Source of the DNA: G963665595 sp963665595
Lineage (GTDB): Bacteria; Actinomycetota; Coriobacteriia; Coriobacteriales; CADBOM01
Direction: 5' to 3'
Length of the DNA stretch: 64,000 bases
Assembly: GCA_963665595.2 (NCBI GenBank)
Contig: CAXXJK010000004.1
Coordinates: 62,001-126,000, forward strand
A program made the translations under genes and the position numbers. The notes under the pieces are model-generated. The model ran no database searches. It saw only the letters and a program-made list of their open reading frames with translations, and was not told the origin of the DNA. Shown here in pieces: positions 18,913-27,429 of this stretch (positions are counted from its first letter, which is position 1; every line of letters begins with the position of its first letter).

Positions 18913-19512
18913 CTATCGCAAGGAGTTAGCGACTCCGGCGTTTTCATCTACCGCAGTAGAACCGATAACATCTCTAAACACTGCACTGTTTGATGTCATA
19001 ATCGCTCCATTTGTCGAGTCGGCTGAAACCGTCGCGCCCTCAGCCCCCAAAGATGATAGCGCAGCGGTAGACACCGTCGAAGAAGCGCTCGATGATAGGC
19101 TTGAGCGAGAAGAGAGATCGAGTGATGCAACGTTTGAAGCAGCTGACATACCGAGTGACTCTGACGCTATCCCTTTAATTCTCGTTGGGTTGACAAGAAC
19201 AGAGTATTGCACTTCCAGATTCGAACCAGTAGCGCGTGCACTCGAAATCGCAGATTCTGCGGAAGATGTTTGCATAAGCAAGTCAACAGTAGATGCCTGT
19301 AGCCAAACCGTGGCAAGACCGACACCCCCAAGAATCAGGAGAAATACGATGCCTACTTTAAATGAGAACAGCACGAGTGGATTGATGCCCGCTTCGACTT
19401 CGGGATGACGTCCCTTACCCGGTACGACTTCAAAACGTTCCCGCGGATTTCTTTCTCTCCGGGGAACCGCCGTGTTCCAAAGCGGTTCATATGCTCGTGC
19501 GGCGTTTGCCAT
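18913..19512 (-). CDS. ftsL: FtsL-like divisome protein
   Basis: A 199-residue bitopic protein located where ftsL always sits, between rsmH and ftsI. It has a hydrophilic N-terminus with PRRERNPRERF, one membrane helix at about residues 60-82 (FSFKVGIVFLLILGGVGLAT), and a short periplasmic stretch with coiled-coil character ending NPTRIKGIASESLGM, which resembles the FtsL/DivIC helix end. The last 80 residues are Ser/Ala/Val-rich and probably disordered, which is long for FtsL. The start at 19512 is chosen because GAGG lies 8 bases upstream; a further in-frame ATG at 19530 has no such site. FtsL is poorly conserved, so the call rests on topology and position. Confidence 0.8.
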   Translation of the reverse strand: MANAARAYEPLWNTAVPRRERNPRERFEVVPGKGRHPEVEAGINPLVLFSFKVGIVFLLILGGVGLATVWLQASTVDLLMQTSSAESAISSARATGSNLEVQYSVLVNPTRIKGIASESLGMSAASNVASLDLSSRSSLSSSASSTVSTAALSSLGAEGATVSADSTNGAIMTSNSAVFRDVIGSTAVDENAGVANSLR

Positions 19513-19559
19513 CTTACATACCTCAATCAACGTGCCTGACTAATTCGGCGATTGTATTC

Positions 19560-20543
19560 TTAAACTATCCTCTGTGCGACCCTGAGCTTCGCACTGTGCG
19601 AACGGGGATTGCTTTCCTGCTCTTCGCTGGTAGGGAGAAGCGGTTTCTTGGTAATAATTTTTAGTACAGCCGTATGCCCACAGGTACAAACAGGAAGATC
19701 GGGGGGGCAGATACAGTCCCGTGCCAACTCAACAAATGTCTCCTTGACGATACGATCTTCAAGCGAGTGATAGCTCAGCACTGCAATGCGTCCGCCTGGA
19801 TTTAACCAACGGATCGCCGCCTCAAGACCTTTTCTTAAAACGTCCAGTTCCTTGTTCACTTCAATACGCAAAGCCTGAAAGGTTCTCTTCGCGGGGTGTC
19901 CCCCACTTTTACGCGCCTCCGCTGGCACTGCGGCTTTTATCACATCAACAAGTTGGAAAGTTGTCAAAACAGGAGTTTCAACGCGGCGTTCAACAAGAAA
20001 GCGCGCAATACGTGCACTCCATCGTTCTTCTCCGTATTGATTCAGGATCCGAGCGAGGTCTGATTCGTTGTATGTTGCAATGACCTCTGCTGCAGTTAGG
20101 GTGTTGTTACCCGGATCCATCCTCATGTCCAAGGGAGCATCTTCGCGATACGAAAAGCCCCTTTCAGGAAAATCAAGCTGTGGCGACGATACGCCAAGAT
20201 CGAACAAAACGCCGTCTACGCCCGGTATTTCTGCTTCGACAAGGAGACGGTCAAGCTCACCGAAGTTGCCTTCGCATTCTCTGAAGTCCAGGACCGGATA
20301 GGCATCTCTGATTCGTTTAGAGGCTGCGTTTAGAGCCATCCGATCCTGGTCTACGCCAATCAAAATACCCGTAGGCTGAATGTCTTCGGCCAAAGCACAG
20401 GCGTGTCCTGCACCACCGAGCGTACAATCGAGATAGATATCGCCTTGCTTCAAGCTCAAAGCTTTTCTGCACTCGATAACCATCACAGGAGTATGTCGAT
20501 ATTCGATTGTCAGGTCTCGCTGTCTGTCTGCATCTTGTTGCAT
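19560..20543 (-). CDS. rsmH: 16S rRNA (cytosine1402-N4)-methyltransferase RsmH
   Basis: RsmH (MraW) methylates C1402 of 16S rRNA in the ribosomal P site using S-adenosylmethionine. The 327-residue protein has EYRHTPVMVIECRKAL at the N-terminus, the SAM-binding DCTLGGAGHACALAE, GVLFDLGVSSPQLD, ERGFSYREDAPLDMRMD, the insert with HPAKRTFQALRIEVNKEL, and LSYHSLEDRIVKE near the C-terminus. It is the second gene of the dcw operon, 15 bases after mraZ and 47 bases before ftsL, an almost universal placement. Confidence 0.97.
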   Translation of the reverse strand: MQQDADRQRDLTIEYRHTPVMVIECRKALSLKQGDIYLDCTLGGAGHACALAEDIQPTGILIGVDQDRMALNAASKRIRDAYPVLDFRECEGNFGELDRLLVEAEIPGVDGVLFDLGVSSPQLDFPERGFSYREDAPLDMRMDPGNNTLTAAEVIATYNESDLARILNQYGEERWSARIARFLVERRVETPVLTTFQLVDVIKAAVPAEARKSGGHPAKRTFQALRIEVNKELDVLRKGLEAAIRWLNPGGRIAVLSYHSLEDRIVKETFVELARDCICPPDLPVCTCGHTAVLKIITKKPLLPTSEEQESNPRSHSAKLRVAQRIV

Positions 20544-20558
20544 GCTTGATTACATCCG

Positions 20559-20993
20559 CTATATTCCATACGACGCGGCGCGAGCATCAAAACCATTCAT
20601 ATAACGATCCCACGCTTCTTGACTCCATATGCTGATATGACTGCGTGCTCCCTTGATCAAGACTTTTTCTTCAAGTCCCACCAAAGCACGTTGACTTGCA
20701 GGAACGCTTATTCGACCCGCAGAGTCAATATCAACATTTTCTGAGGCTCCGTAGTAATAGTCGACCAATTGATCTTTGCGCGCATCAGACTCTGGAGAAT
20801 CTCCGTTAAGCAAAAGTTCAACCCACTCGTCAAACCCCTCTTGAGTAAAGAGATTTAACTGCCCGTTTGGACCGGGCACTAATACCAGCGACTCCTCAGG
20901 AAGGATTTTACGAAATTTCGCAGGTAACGAGACACGACCTTTGTTATCGAGCGTGTGCTCGAAGGTTCCACAAAATGTTGCAGTTCCCACCAT
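20559..20993 (-). CDS. mraZ: Transcriptional regulator MraZ
   Basis: MraZ is a double-AbrB-fold DNA-binding protein that represses the dcw operon, including itself, by binding short direct repeats upstream of its gene. The 144-residue protein has the two expected half-domains: FCGTFEHTLDNKGRVSLPAK at residues 7-26 and ENVDIDSAGRISVPASQ at about 88-104, each with the D-x-(K/A)-G-R core. The ATG has a very strong AAAGGGGTGAG site. It is the first gene of the cluster, and repeats matching the known MraZ operator design lie inside the promoter at 21036-21064, so autorepression is likely. Confidence 0.96.
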   Translation of the reverse strand: MVGTATFCGTFEHTLDNKGRVSLPAKFRKILPEESLVLVPGPNGQLNLFTQEGFDEWVELLLNGDSPESDARKDQLVDYYYGASENVDIDSAGRISVPASQRALVGLEEKVLIKGARSHISIWSQEAWDRYMNGFDARAASYGI

Positions 20994-21035
20994 GTCTCAC
21001 CCCTTTCGTTGTCTTGTTTATCCTTCCGTAATGGC

Positions 21036-21064
21036 ATAATATCCCATTTCATCCCACTTTTCAA
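21036..21064 (-). promoter_or_regulatory. dcw operon promoter (PmraZ)
   Basis: Reading the minus strand, TTGAAA (21064-21059) and TATTAT (21041-21036) are exactly 17 bases apart, each matching the sigma-70-type consensus at 5 of 6 positions. Transcription would begin near 21029, about 36 bases before the mraZ ATG. The spacing, position and strength make this the best promoter in the window and the likely origin of the whole mraZ-proC transcript. Confidence 0.8.
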
Positions 21065-21081
21065 TTACTTGATACCACTTT
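21042..21081 (-). promoter_or_regulatory. MraZ-type operator repeats
   Basis: On the minus strand TGGGA occurs at 21056-21052 and 21046-21042, two copies spaced by 5 bases (10-base period), both inside the promoter spacer. E. coli MraZ is known to bind TGGGN repeats with 5-base spacing. An additional AAAGTGG occurs at 21081-21075 and again at 21060-21054, 21 bases or two helical turns apart. Occupation would block RNA polymerase directly. Assignment to MraZ is by motif and position only. Confidence 0.65.
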
Positions 21082-21381
21082 GAGACAATTTGGACGAAAA
21101 TAATCGCTCTATGACCCACCTAATAGCTCTAATGCCCTACGGCAAACTACTATCGGTCCCACAGTCCTCTCCTATATAGTGTTAGATAATTTATTTCGCC
21201 ACAATATATTGAGTGCCCTATAAACTGAATCTTGGATCATTTTCGTCCTGAAATAATGCATGAGCTTTCGGGGCATTCACGCCCTCTCCACATCGGGGTT
21301 CGGTATCTATAAAAAGTAGGTCATGATAAAATGAAGGAGTAGGAGATCATCTAACTTTGACCATGAGAGTGCGGCGTCTCG

Positions 21382-22497
21382 ATGAAACAATGCTGGGCAA
21401 AAGTAATCGATATCATTGAAGAAAGTTCTTCAATGCAGATACTGGATGTGGTATATGAAGACAAGGGTCGGGGGAAGGATCGTCTACATCATCAGGCTAT
21501 CAATTACCTTGAATTAGCCCCTCATTGTCAAGTCGGAGATCATGTCATGCTCAATGTAACCGCCACCGCCCTGAATCTGGGGACGGGCGGATATGATTTT
21601 GTTATCGCCATTGAGCGTCGCACTGTTCCATCTTTTGATGGATCGCTGCTCGACTATGGCCACATCATGAAACTACGCTACACACCGTTGCAGCGAGAGG
21701 TTCCCGTAATTGAAGAGCCCGGCTCTCCCTACCACGAACTGATGCAAACCGCATCAGATCTTCAAGGCATGCCCGTTATCTGCTGCGAACTACATAGCCA
21801 GGTTGCCTTAGTTGCAGGTGCCATTAAGACCGCAGATCCCACCGCACGAATTGTTTACTGCATGACAGATCAGGCAGCGCTTATGTTCGCATTTTCAAAC
21901 ACTATGAGAGCCTGCCGTGCTGCGGGTCTCATTGACCAGACCATTACCTGCGGACAAGCAATTGGTGGTGATTTGGAAGCGGTGAATCTCCCCTCGGCAC
22001 TGCTGGCAGCTCACGCTGCCCTTGATGCCGATATAGTGATTGCGGGCATTGGGCCCGGCATAGTCGGCACCGAGACAATGTTTGGCCACGGTGGTGTCGC
22101 GCAAGCAGAAGCTCTCAACCACACCGCAGCGCTAGGGGGACTTCCCTTGGCAGTGCTAAGACTTTCGTTTGCTGACGAGCGACCTCGGCATCAGGGAATC
22201 AGTCATCATACTCTCTCGGTTCTCACCCGTTTGGTTCTCGCACAAACCGTGATTGCTCTACCGATAAACCTTGAACCGAATGAACAAGCAGGTGTCGCCC
22301 GAGAACTCGAAACATATCATCTAAGAGACAAGCACGAAATTGTTGAGGTGCCTTTTGATGTCGAAGACATACAGATGCGCGGCGTAGAAGTAACCACCAT
22401 GGGACGTTCGTATCGTGACGATTCAGCCTTTTTTAAGGCCGCTTGGGCCGCAGGTTTGTGCGGCGCGCAGGCTCTCGCCGCAAACCGACTTCAATAA
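21382..22497 (+). CDS. DUF3866 family protein of unknown function
   Basis: The 371-residue protein matches the uncharacterised DUF3866 family found in actinobacteria and Firmicutes. Recognisable pieces are an N-terminal beta-rich part with VGDHVMLNVTATALNLGTGG, a central Rossmann-like part with IVYCMTDQAALMFAFS and TCGQAIGGDLEAVNLPSAL, then GPGIVGTETMFGHGGVAQAE, and RLSFADERPRHQGISHHT. No signal peptide or membrane helix is visible, so it is probably cytoplasmic. The ribosome binding site is weak (GAGAG), and a TGA just upstream excludes a longer frame. It lies 14 bases before xerD, probably co-transcribed with it, and is one of few plus-strand genes here. No function can be assigned. Confidence 0.85.
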   Translation: MKQCWAKVIDIIEESSSMQILDVVYEDKGRGKDRLHHQAINYLELAPHCQVGDHVMLNVTATALNLGTGGYDFVIAIERRTVPSFDGSLLDYGHIMKLRYTPLQREVPVIEEPGSPYHELMQTASDLQGMPVICCELHSQVALVAGAIKTADPTARIVYCMTDQAALMFAFSNTMRACRAAGLIDQTITCGQAIGGDLEAVNLPSALLAAHAALDADIVIAGIGPGIVGTETMFGHGGVAQAEALNHTAALGGLPLAVLRLSFADERPRHQGISHHTLSVLTRLVLAQTVIALPINLEPNEQAGVARELETYHLRDKHEIVEVPFDVEDIQMRGVEVTTMGRSYRDDSAFFKAAWAAGLCGAQALAANRLQ

Positions 22498-22511
22498 AAG
22501 GATGCACAGAC

Positions 22512-23477
22512 ATGGCGGATGAACCGCTAAAGCAGACACAAACGGAGTACCTGCGTTACCTCTCCATTGAGCGCGGATCCTCTCAAAATACCATTGAATC
22601 TTATCGACATGATCTTGAGCGCTATCGCTTATTTCTTACCACTCGTAACATCATATGTCTTGATACCATCACGCGCGACGATGTCACCGCTTTCATTACT
22701 GCTCTCCAAATCGGAAACGATGAGATAGTCCCTGGTCTTAAGTCAGCGCTTTCCATAAGCTCAACAAAGCGTACTCTCGCAACGCTCAAAGGATATCATC
22801 GTTTTGCGCTGAAAGAAGGATTAGCCCAGACAGACCCAACAGCTACACTTCCGCTGCCAAAAACACCCGCTCACCTGCCTGATGTGATCTCCATTGAACA
22901 AGCGCGAGCGCTCCTTGAGCAACCATTTGATAGTACCCCCATCGGCAAACGCGATCATACAATACTTGAAGTGCTTTATGGATGTGGACTTCGTGTGTCT
23001 GAGCTGGTGGGACTCGATAAAGCCGATCTATTTCTCAATGAAGAAATTCTTCGGGTCTCCGGTAAGGGAGAAAAAGAACGCATTGCCATCATCGGATCAT
23101 CAGCAATGTCTTTGTTGACTGATTATCTCTTTAACGGGCGCGATCAATTGCATTCAAAACGGTACTCAGCGCCTCCCGATACACGCGCGGTATTTCTGAA
23201 TGCCAGAGGGACTCGCATCACCCGACAGGCAATATTTGATATTGTCGCTGCCTACGGAAGAAACATTGGTCTTACCGACCTTCATCCCCATACCCTACGC
23301 CACTCATTTGCAACTCACCTGCTTGAAGGCGGGGCTGATTTACGCGCCATCCAAGAGCTATTAGGGCACAGCGACATCTCTACCACGCAAATATACACAC
23401 ACGTGGATCGCAATCATATTCGAGAAGAGTATCTTCACGCACACCCAAGAGCACACACGATACGAAAACCAGAGTAG
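22512..23477 (+). CDS. xerD: Tyrosine recombinase XerD-like
   Basis: A 321-residue site-specific tyrosine recombinase of the XerC/XerD size class, which resolves chromosome dimers at dif with its partner. The N-terminal SAM-like core-binding domain covers about residues 1-95. The catalytic domain has the first Arg in YGCGLRVSELVGL, Lys in SGKGEKERI, HTLRHSFATHLLEGGADLR (His and Arg), the second His in ELLGHSDISTTQIY and the nucleophilic Tyr in IYTHVD. The ATG at 22512 has AAAGGATG upstream and replaces a longer frame reaching into the DUF3866 gene. Whether it is XerD rather than XerC cannot be proved without the second copy; XerD-like motifs and its single-copy setting favour XerD. Confidence 0.88.
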   Translation: MADEPLKQTQTEYLRYLSIERGSSQNTIESYRHDLERYRLFLTTRNIICLDTITRDDVTAFITALQIGNDEIVPGLKSALSISSTKRTLATLKGYHRFALKEGLAQTDPTATLPLPKTPAHLPDVISIEQARALLEQPFDSTPIGKRDHTILEVLYGCGLRVSELVGLDKADLFLNEEILRVSGKGEKERIAIIGSSAMSLLTDYLFNGRDQLHSKRYSAPPDTRAVFLNARGTRITRQAIFDIVAAYGRNIGLTDLHPHTLRHSFATHLLEGGADLRAIQELLGHSDISTTQIYTHVDRNHIREEYLHAHPRAHTIRKPE

Positions 23478-23488
23478 TTATTGTGCCT

Positions 23489-24610
23489 TCAGGAAACCCT
23501 GCCGGCAAAGCCACCAATTATAGCTTCCACATAGCGCGCGCAGTCTTCAAGATCGCGCACTTTCAAAGACTCAGAAAGCGCATGAAAGTCGGTCATACCC
23601 GTTCCCAGCGCAATAGGCTTTGCACCTTTCGCGGCAAGCACATTGGCATCTGAGCCACCCCCCGAAATATCAGTGCAGGCCTCCAGCCCAAGATCACGAG
23701 CCACATCAAGAAGAAACGTCACATCAAGATCTTCAACGGGATAGTAAATGCCCGGATATGAAAGCTCCCATTGGACGTCAACCGTCCCACCTCTTGCTGC
23801 CGCTCCTTCGCGCAGAGCCTGATCGATATCATCTTTTACCTGCACGACACGCTCTTGATTAATTGAACGACACTCACCACGAAGAGTACAGGTATCAGGA
23901 ACGATGTTGAATGCACGCCCACCTTCAATAAGACCAACATTGGCCGTGGTCTGCTCATCGATGCGCCCCCATTTCATAGTGGTGACGGCAGTCGCAGCCA
24001 TAGTAATAGCGCTGATTCCTTTTTCTGGTTCAACGCCAGCATGCGCCGCGACTCCATGAAACGTTGCTATGAACACATAGTGATACGGTGCCCCGGTCGT
24101 AATACACCCCGGCGCTTTTTCGGCATCAAGCACCAAACAGAGAACAGGGGAAACAAAGAGATCATCCGGCAAGAAATTTGCCCCAAAAACCCCTAACTCC
24201 TCGCAGACAGAGAATATGATCGTGATGTCTGGCCGTGCGATGCCAGCTTCTACCACGCACTCAACCGCTTCAAGAATGGCAGCTATACCGGCCTTATCAT
24301 CTCCACCAAGAATAGTCGTGCCATCAGAATAGATAGTTCCGTCAACAATACGAGGCGTAACGCCAACGCAGGGCATGACACAATCCATATGTGCCGAAAG
24401 CGCAAGATGCCCGCATGTCGTCCCTGCTAGATTCGCGATAAGATTCCCCGTATCAGAGCCAGTATGCGCCTGACTATCATCAAAAACCACGTGAAAGCCG
24501 AGACGCTCAAGACGCTGTTTACAGTAGAAAGCAATCGCAGCCTCGTGCCTTGATGGCGAATCTATTCTCACCAGATCAAGAAATGTCTCAAGAACACGCG
24601 CGCTATCCAT
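23489..24610 (-). CDS. M20-family metallopeptidase, PepT-like
   Basis: A 373-residue cytoplasmic dizinc exopeptidase of the M20 family, closest in pattern to the PepT-like group (aminotripeptidase relatives). The metal ligands are visible in order: LSAHMDCVMP (His, with catalytic Asp), ILGGDDKAGIAAIL (bridging Asp), FSVCEELGVFG (catalytic Glu and ligand Glu), LVLDAEKAPG (Asp), and TDFHALSE near the end (His). The dimerisation lid lies in the middle (about residues 185-290). It is convergent with xerD (11 bases apart) and follows pyrG by 17 bases on the same strand. Substrate is unknown; tripeptides are a guess. Confidence 0.85.
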   Translation of the reverse strand: MDSARVLETFLDLVRIDSPSRHEAAIAFYCKQRLERLGFHVVFDDSQAHTGSDTGNLIANLAGTTCGHLALSAHMDCVMPCVGVTPRIVDGTIYSDGTTILGGDDKAGIAAILEAVECVVEAGIARPDITIIFSVCEELGVFGANFLPDDLFVSPVLCLVLDAEKAPGCITTGAPYHYVFIATFHGVAAHAGVEPEKGISAITMAATAVTTMKWGRIDEQTTANVGLIEGGRAFNIVPDTCTLRGECRSINQERVVQVKDDIDQALREGAAARGGTVDVQWELSYPGIYYPVEDLDVTFLLDVARDLGLEACTDISGGGSDANVLAAKGAKPIALGTGMTDFHALSESLKVRDLEDCARYVEAIIGGFAGRVS

Positions 24611-24627
24611 CTAGTTTTCCGCCCCCG

Positions 24628-26229
24628 TTATTTAGTCTGATTGATAGCTGCACCAATAAAATCACGGAACAAAGGATGAGGACGCGTGGGACGACTTTTG
24701 AACTCAGGATGAGCCTGGCTCGCAACAAACCAAGGATGATCGGGCAACTCGATCATCTCAACAAGACGATCATCCGGTGATATTCCAGAAATAATCAACC
24801 CCGCATCGACCAGTTGGTCACGAAAGCTGTTGTTGACTTCATACCGATGGCGATGACGTTCATAGATTACCGGTTCGCCATACGCCGCATAGGCCTTCGT
24901 ATCCAGTTTAACCTTGCAAGGATATGCCCCTAGACGCATAGTGCCACCCATATCGGCGACATCTTCCTGCTCTGGCATGAGATCGATAACCGGATATTCG
25001 ATATTATCGGCAAATTCCGCTGAGTTAGCGTCCTTCATGCCGGCAACATTACGCGCAAAATCGCATACCGCCGCATGAAGGCCTAGGCAGATACCAAGAA
25101 ACGGAATCTGATTCTCGCGGGCATATTTCGCCGCCGCTATTTTGCCCTCAAAGGCGCGGATGCCAAATCCTCCCGGTATGAGAATACCGGCCATGTCCTT
25201 CAGCCGCATCTCAACACCTTCTTCTATCAATGTTTCGCCATCAACCAGGTGGACATTGACCTTGCGATCAAAATATACGCCCGCATGAATGAGTGCTTCA
25301 TTAACAGACAAATAAGCATCAGGGAGAGAGACGTATTTACCAACTACTGCAATGTCAATTTCTTCAGCGCAGGCACGATGACGCTCAACAAAAGCAGTCC
25401 AAGGATCAAGATCGATAGTCGGGCATGGCAAGCCGAGGTGGCGAAGAACCTTCACATCGAATTCCTGCATATGAAGGTTAAGGGGTACTTCATAGATACT
25501 GGACGCATCAATACAGGACAGCACGTGATCGTTTGCCACGTCGCAGAATAACGCTATCTTATCGCGAACCTTATCCTCAATTTCGTGATCACTGCGGCAG
25601 ACAATAAAATCAGGCTGAACGCCAATGGAGCGAAGTTCTTTTACGGAATGCTGAGTTGGTTTCGTCTTCACTTCGTGAGCCGCCGCAATATAGGGCACGA
25701 GGGTCACATGGACGAAACAGACCTCCTGCGGACCTTTTTGCGCCTTGAACTGGCGGGCCGCCTCGATAAAAGGCTGTGACTCAATGTCGCCGATGGTTCC
25801 GCCTATTTCGTGAATAACGATATGCGCATTGGTCTGATCTGCGATACGGTCCAAACGATCTTTTATCGCATTGGTGACGTGAGGAATCACCTGCACAGTC
25901 CCGCCGAGAAAATCACCTCGACGCTCGCGCGATATCAGCGATTGATATATTGATCCTTGGGTAAAGTTTGAAGCGCGAGACAGGTTTTCGTCAATAAAAC
26001 GCTCATAATGACCGAGATCAAGATCGCCTTCATGACCATCATCGGTCACAAAAACCTCACCGTGCTGAAAGGGACTCATGGTTCCTGGGTCCACGTTAAG
26101 ATAGGGATCCATCTTCTGCATGGTCACCTTATATCCACGCGCTTTCAGCAGATGGCCGAGCGAAGCCGCTGTTATGCCTTTACCAAGCGATGAAACGACA
26201 CCACCGGTCACGAAGATGTGTTTGGCCAT
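24628..26229 (-). CDS. pyrG: CTP synthase
   Basis: CTP synthase aminates UTP to CTP using ATP and glutamine. The 533-residue protein has the N-terminal synthetase domain, KHIFVTGGVVSSLGKG at residues 3-18, and the C-terminal class I glutamine amidotransferase domain with PGGFGIRAFEGK, the catalytic Cys in PFLGICLGLH and the terminal HPEFKSRP. The open frame extends to 26307 but homology begins at MAKHIFV, so the ATG at 26229 is chosen; its GGAG is rather distant (11 bases). In mycobacteria pyrG also lies beside the recN-steA-steB group, as it does here. Confidence 0.97.
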   Translation of the reverse strand: MAKHIFVTGGVVSSLGKGITAASLGHLLKARGYKVTMQKMDPYLNVDPGTMSPFQHGEVFVTDDGHEGDLDLGHYERFIDENLSRASNFTQGSIYQSLISRERRGDFLGGTVQVIPHVTNAIKDRLDRIADQTNAHIVIHEIGGTIGDIESQPFIEAARQFKAQKGPQEVCFVHVTLVPYIAAAHEVKTKPTQHSVKELRSIGVQPDFIVCRSDHEIEDKVRDKIALFCDVANDHVLSCIDASSIYEVPLNLHMQEFDVKVLRHLGLPCPTIDLDPWTAFVERHRACAEEIDIAVVGKYVSLPDAYLSVNEALIHAGVYFDRKVNVHLVDGETLIEEGVEMRLKDMAGILIPGGFGIRAFEGKIAAAKYARENQIPFLGICLGLHAAVCDFARNVAGMKDANSAEFADNIEYPVIDLMPEQEDVADMGGTMRLGAYPCKVKLDTKAYAAYGEPVIYERHRHRYEVNNSFRDQLVDAGLIISGISPDDRLVEMIELPDHPWFVASQAHPEFKSRPTRPHPLFRDFIGAAINQTK

Positions 26230-26377
26230 AGGTTCAAATGCTCCATTCCCTTTTACGAAGTCTCTGATATCTGAAGACAGGAGTCGCATCATGCCACCCG
26301 ATCTCATACGTTTATCAATAATAACGCGAGATAGCGAACAGGTTACTGAGGACTATTGATTTGTTCCGAAATTCTCA

Positions 26378-26408
26378 TGAAACAAAAGGAAACAGGAGGG
26401 TCTCCCCC
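26378..26408 (-). terminator. Possible terminator after the MraY-like gene
   Basis: On the minus strand downstream of the gene ending at 26438, a 5-bp GGGGG/CCTCC stem (one G-U pair, AGAC loop) is followed by the T-rich stretch TGTTTCCTTTTGTTT. The stem is short, so termination may be partial. It would separate the MraY-like gene from pyrG. Confidence 0.38.
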
Positions 26409-26437
26409 AATCCCACATCATCTCGTCAGGAAAGACA

Positions 26438-27310
26438 TCAACTGTTTCTCCCCCATTTATCAAATCGATCAAGAAGCGGATACGATTCAATGATATGAGT
26501 AAAAGAAATTCGTTCGGAAAGCAAGTTGACCACAAACAGCACGAGAGTCGCAACAAGCAATCCCCAAAATGGTAGTGATGTAGCAAACAGGTAACCGATG
26601 AATGCGCCCATTGCGTTTGCACCGGCATCTCCTAGCATAGCCTGCTCACGAGCGTCAAAACGCCACACGGCGATAATAGGACCAAGAGCAAGTAGGGCGA
26701 GAGCCACAACATTTATCGTGTTGAGTCCAATACGAGGCGCACACGCCACACAGACCAGTGCGGGAATCAGTAAAATGAGGTATATCTTATGCGCACGAGT
26801 TGGACGTAGATCAAATAGATTCATAAGATTGGTAGTAAGCGCAATAACGCACGTTGAAAGAACCACTGTCACTAAACTTGCCGCATCAGTGTAGTAATAG
26901 GATAGTGAAACGAAAAATGCAATAAACCCTATCCCAAGCATCTTGAGGCCCCCGGTGGTAAGCTTTCCTCGCACGAATGCGCGCAAATGACCTTTGAACC
27001 CCTTGTAGGAATTGTCGCCAACCCAGTCATCGAAAAGACCGAATGCACAGGCGCCCATGATGAGAGGAACAGTCGGAAGAAGATACTCAATATAGGGGGG
27101 GACAAGAAATCCGAAAGACCGTATCGCGGTCGCACCCATCCATAAAAAAATCGCCCAGAGTAGCCACACGACACCCAACCCCACAAACACGCTTTTGTCG
27201 CGAAAATTTCCCTGCCGAGGCGCATGATCTTCAAGCGACGGGAAAAGCATAGCCATGAACAGCAAGGGAAGGAGCATGCCGAACAATAATGCAAAAACAA
27301 TCTCGGTCAT
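26438..27310 (-). CDS. Divergent MraY/WecA-family (GT4) membrane glycosyl-1-phosphate transferase-like protein
   Basis: The 290-residue integral membrane protein has roughly eight to nine hydrophobic segments and the outline of the polyprenyl-phosphate sugar-1-phosphate transferase family. It keeps an aspartate pair in FGLFDDWVGD, the glycine motif AMLGDAGANAMGAF and a cytoplasmic loop with KGFKGHLRAF. The substrate-site motif of MraY (NLTDGLDG) is replaced by NLMNLFDLRPTRAHK, and the C-terminal HHHFEKKGW by SFTHIIESYPLLDRFDKWGR. It therefore belongs to an MraY-like branch of unknown function, not to a second MraY. It lies next to a GT2 glycosyltransferase and SteA/SteB. The ligand and product are unknown; a lipid-linked sugar is an inference from the fold. 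Confidence 0.75.
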   Translation of the reverse strand: MTEIVFALLFGMLLPLLFMAMLFPSLEDHAPRQGNFRDKSVFVGLGVVWLLWAIFLWMGATAIRSFGFLVPPYIEYLLPTVPLIMGACAFGLFDDWVGDNSYKGFKGHLRAFVRGKLTTGGLKMLGIGFIAFFVSLSYYYTDAASLVTVVLSTCVIALTTNLMNLFDLRPTRAHKIYLILLIPALVCVACAPRIGLNTINVVALALLALGPIIAVWRFDAREQAMLGDAGANAMGAFIGYLFATSLPFWGLLVATLVLFVVNLLSERISFTHIIESYPLLDRFDKWGRNS

Positions 27311-27370
27311 GTAAACCTCGCTTGTATGGCTCCAGAGAACAGCCTAAGTAGATCAAGTCTCTAGGAGCAT

Positions 27371-27396
27371 GGTAGAATTGACGTGCTCATTCTACC
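27371..27396. repeat. Perfect 8-bp inverted repeat in a divergent promoter region
   Basis: GGTAGAAT (27371-27378) and ATTCTACC (27389-27396) form a perfect inverted repeat around a 10-base centre, in the 119-base gap between the two divergent glycosyltransferase genes. The two arms have an 18-base period, and the left arm contains TAGAAT, a -10-like element for the plus strand. It could be an operator or an RNA hairpin in the GT2 leader. Confidence 0.55.
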
Positions 27397-27429
27397 CTAT
27401 TAGTCCCCTTGAAAGAAAGCGAAGTTTCC

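Larger units (their letters stand above)
20994..21381. other. Divergent intergenic region between mraZ and the DUF3866 gene
   Basis: This 388-base stretch has no convincing gene. Its left part holds the mraZ leader, promoter and operator repeats. The right part (about 21100-21381) is AT-rich and should contain the promoter for the plus-strand gene at 21382, but I find no -35/-10 pair of good quality there. A purine-rich GAAGGAGTAGGAG tract near 21333 resembles a ribosome binding site but is not followed by a meaningful frame. Confidence 0.6.

Noticed and set aside
26438..27310. Second copy of MraY
   Set aside because: The DGLDG and HHH motifs required for MraY are replaced, so it is called an MraY-like protein of unknown function instead.
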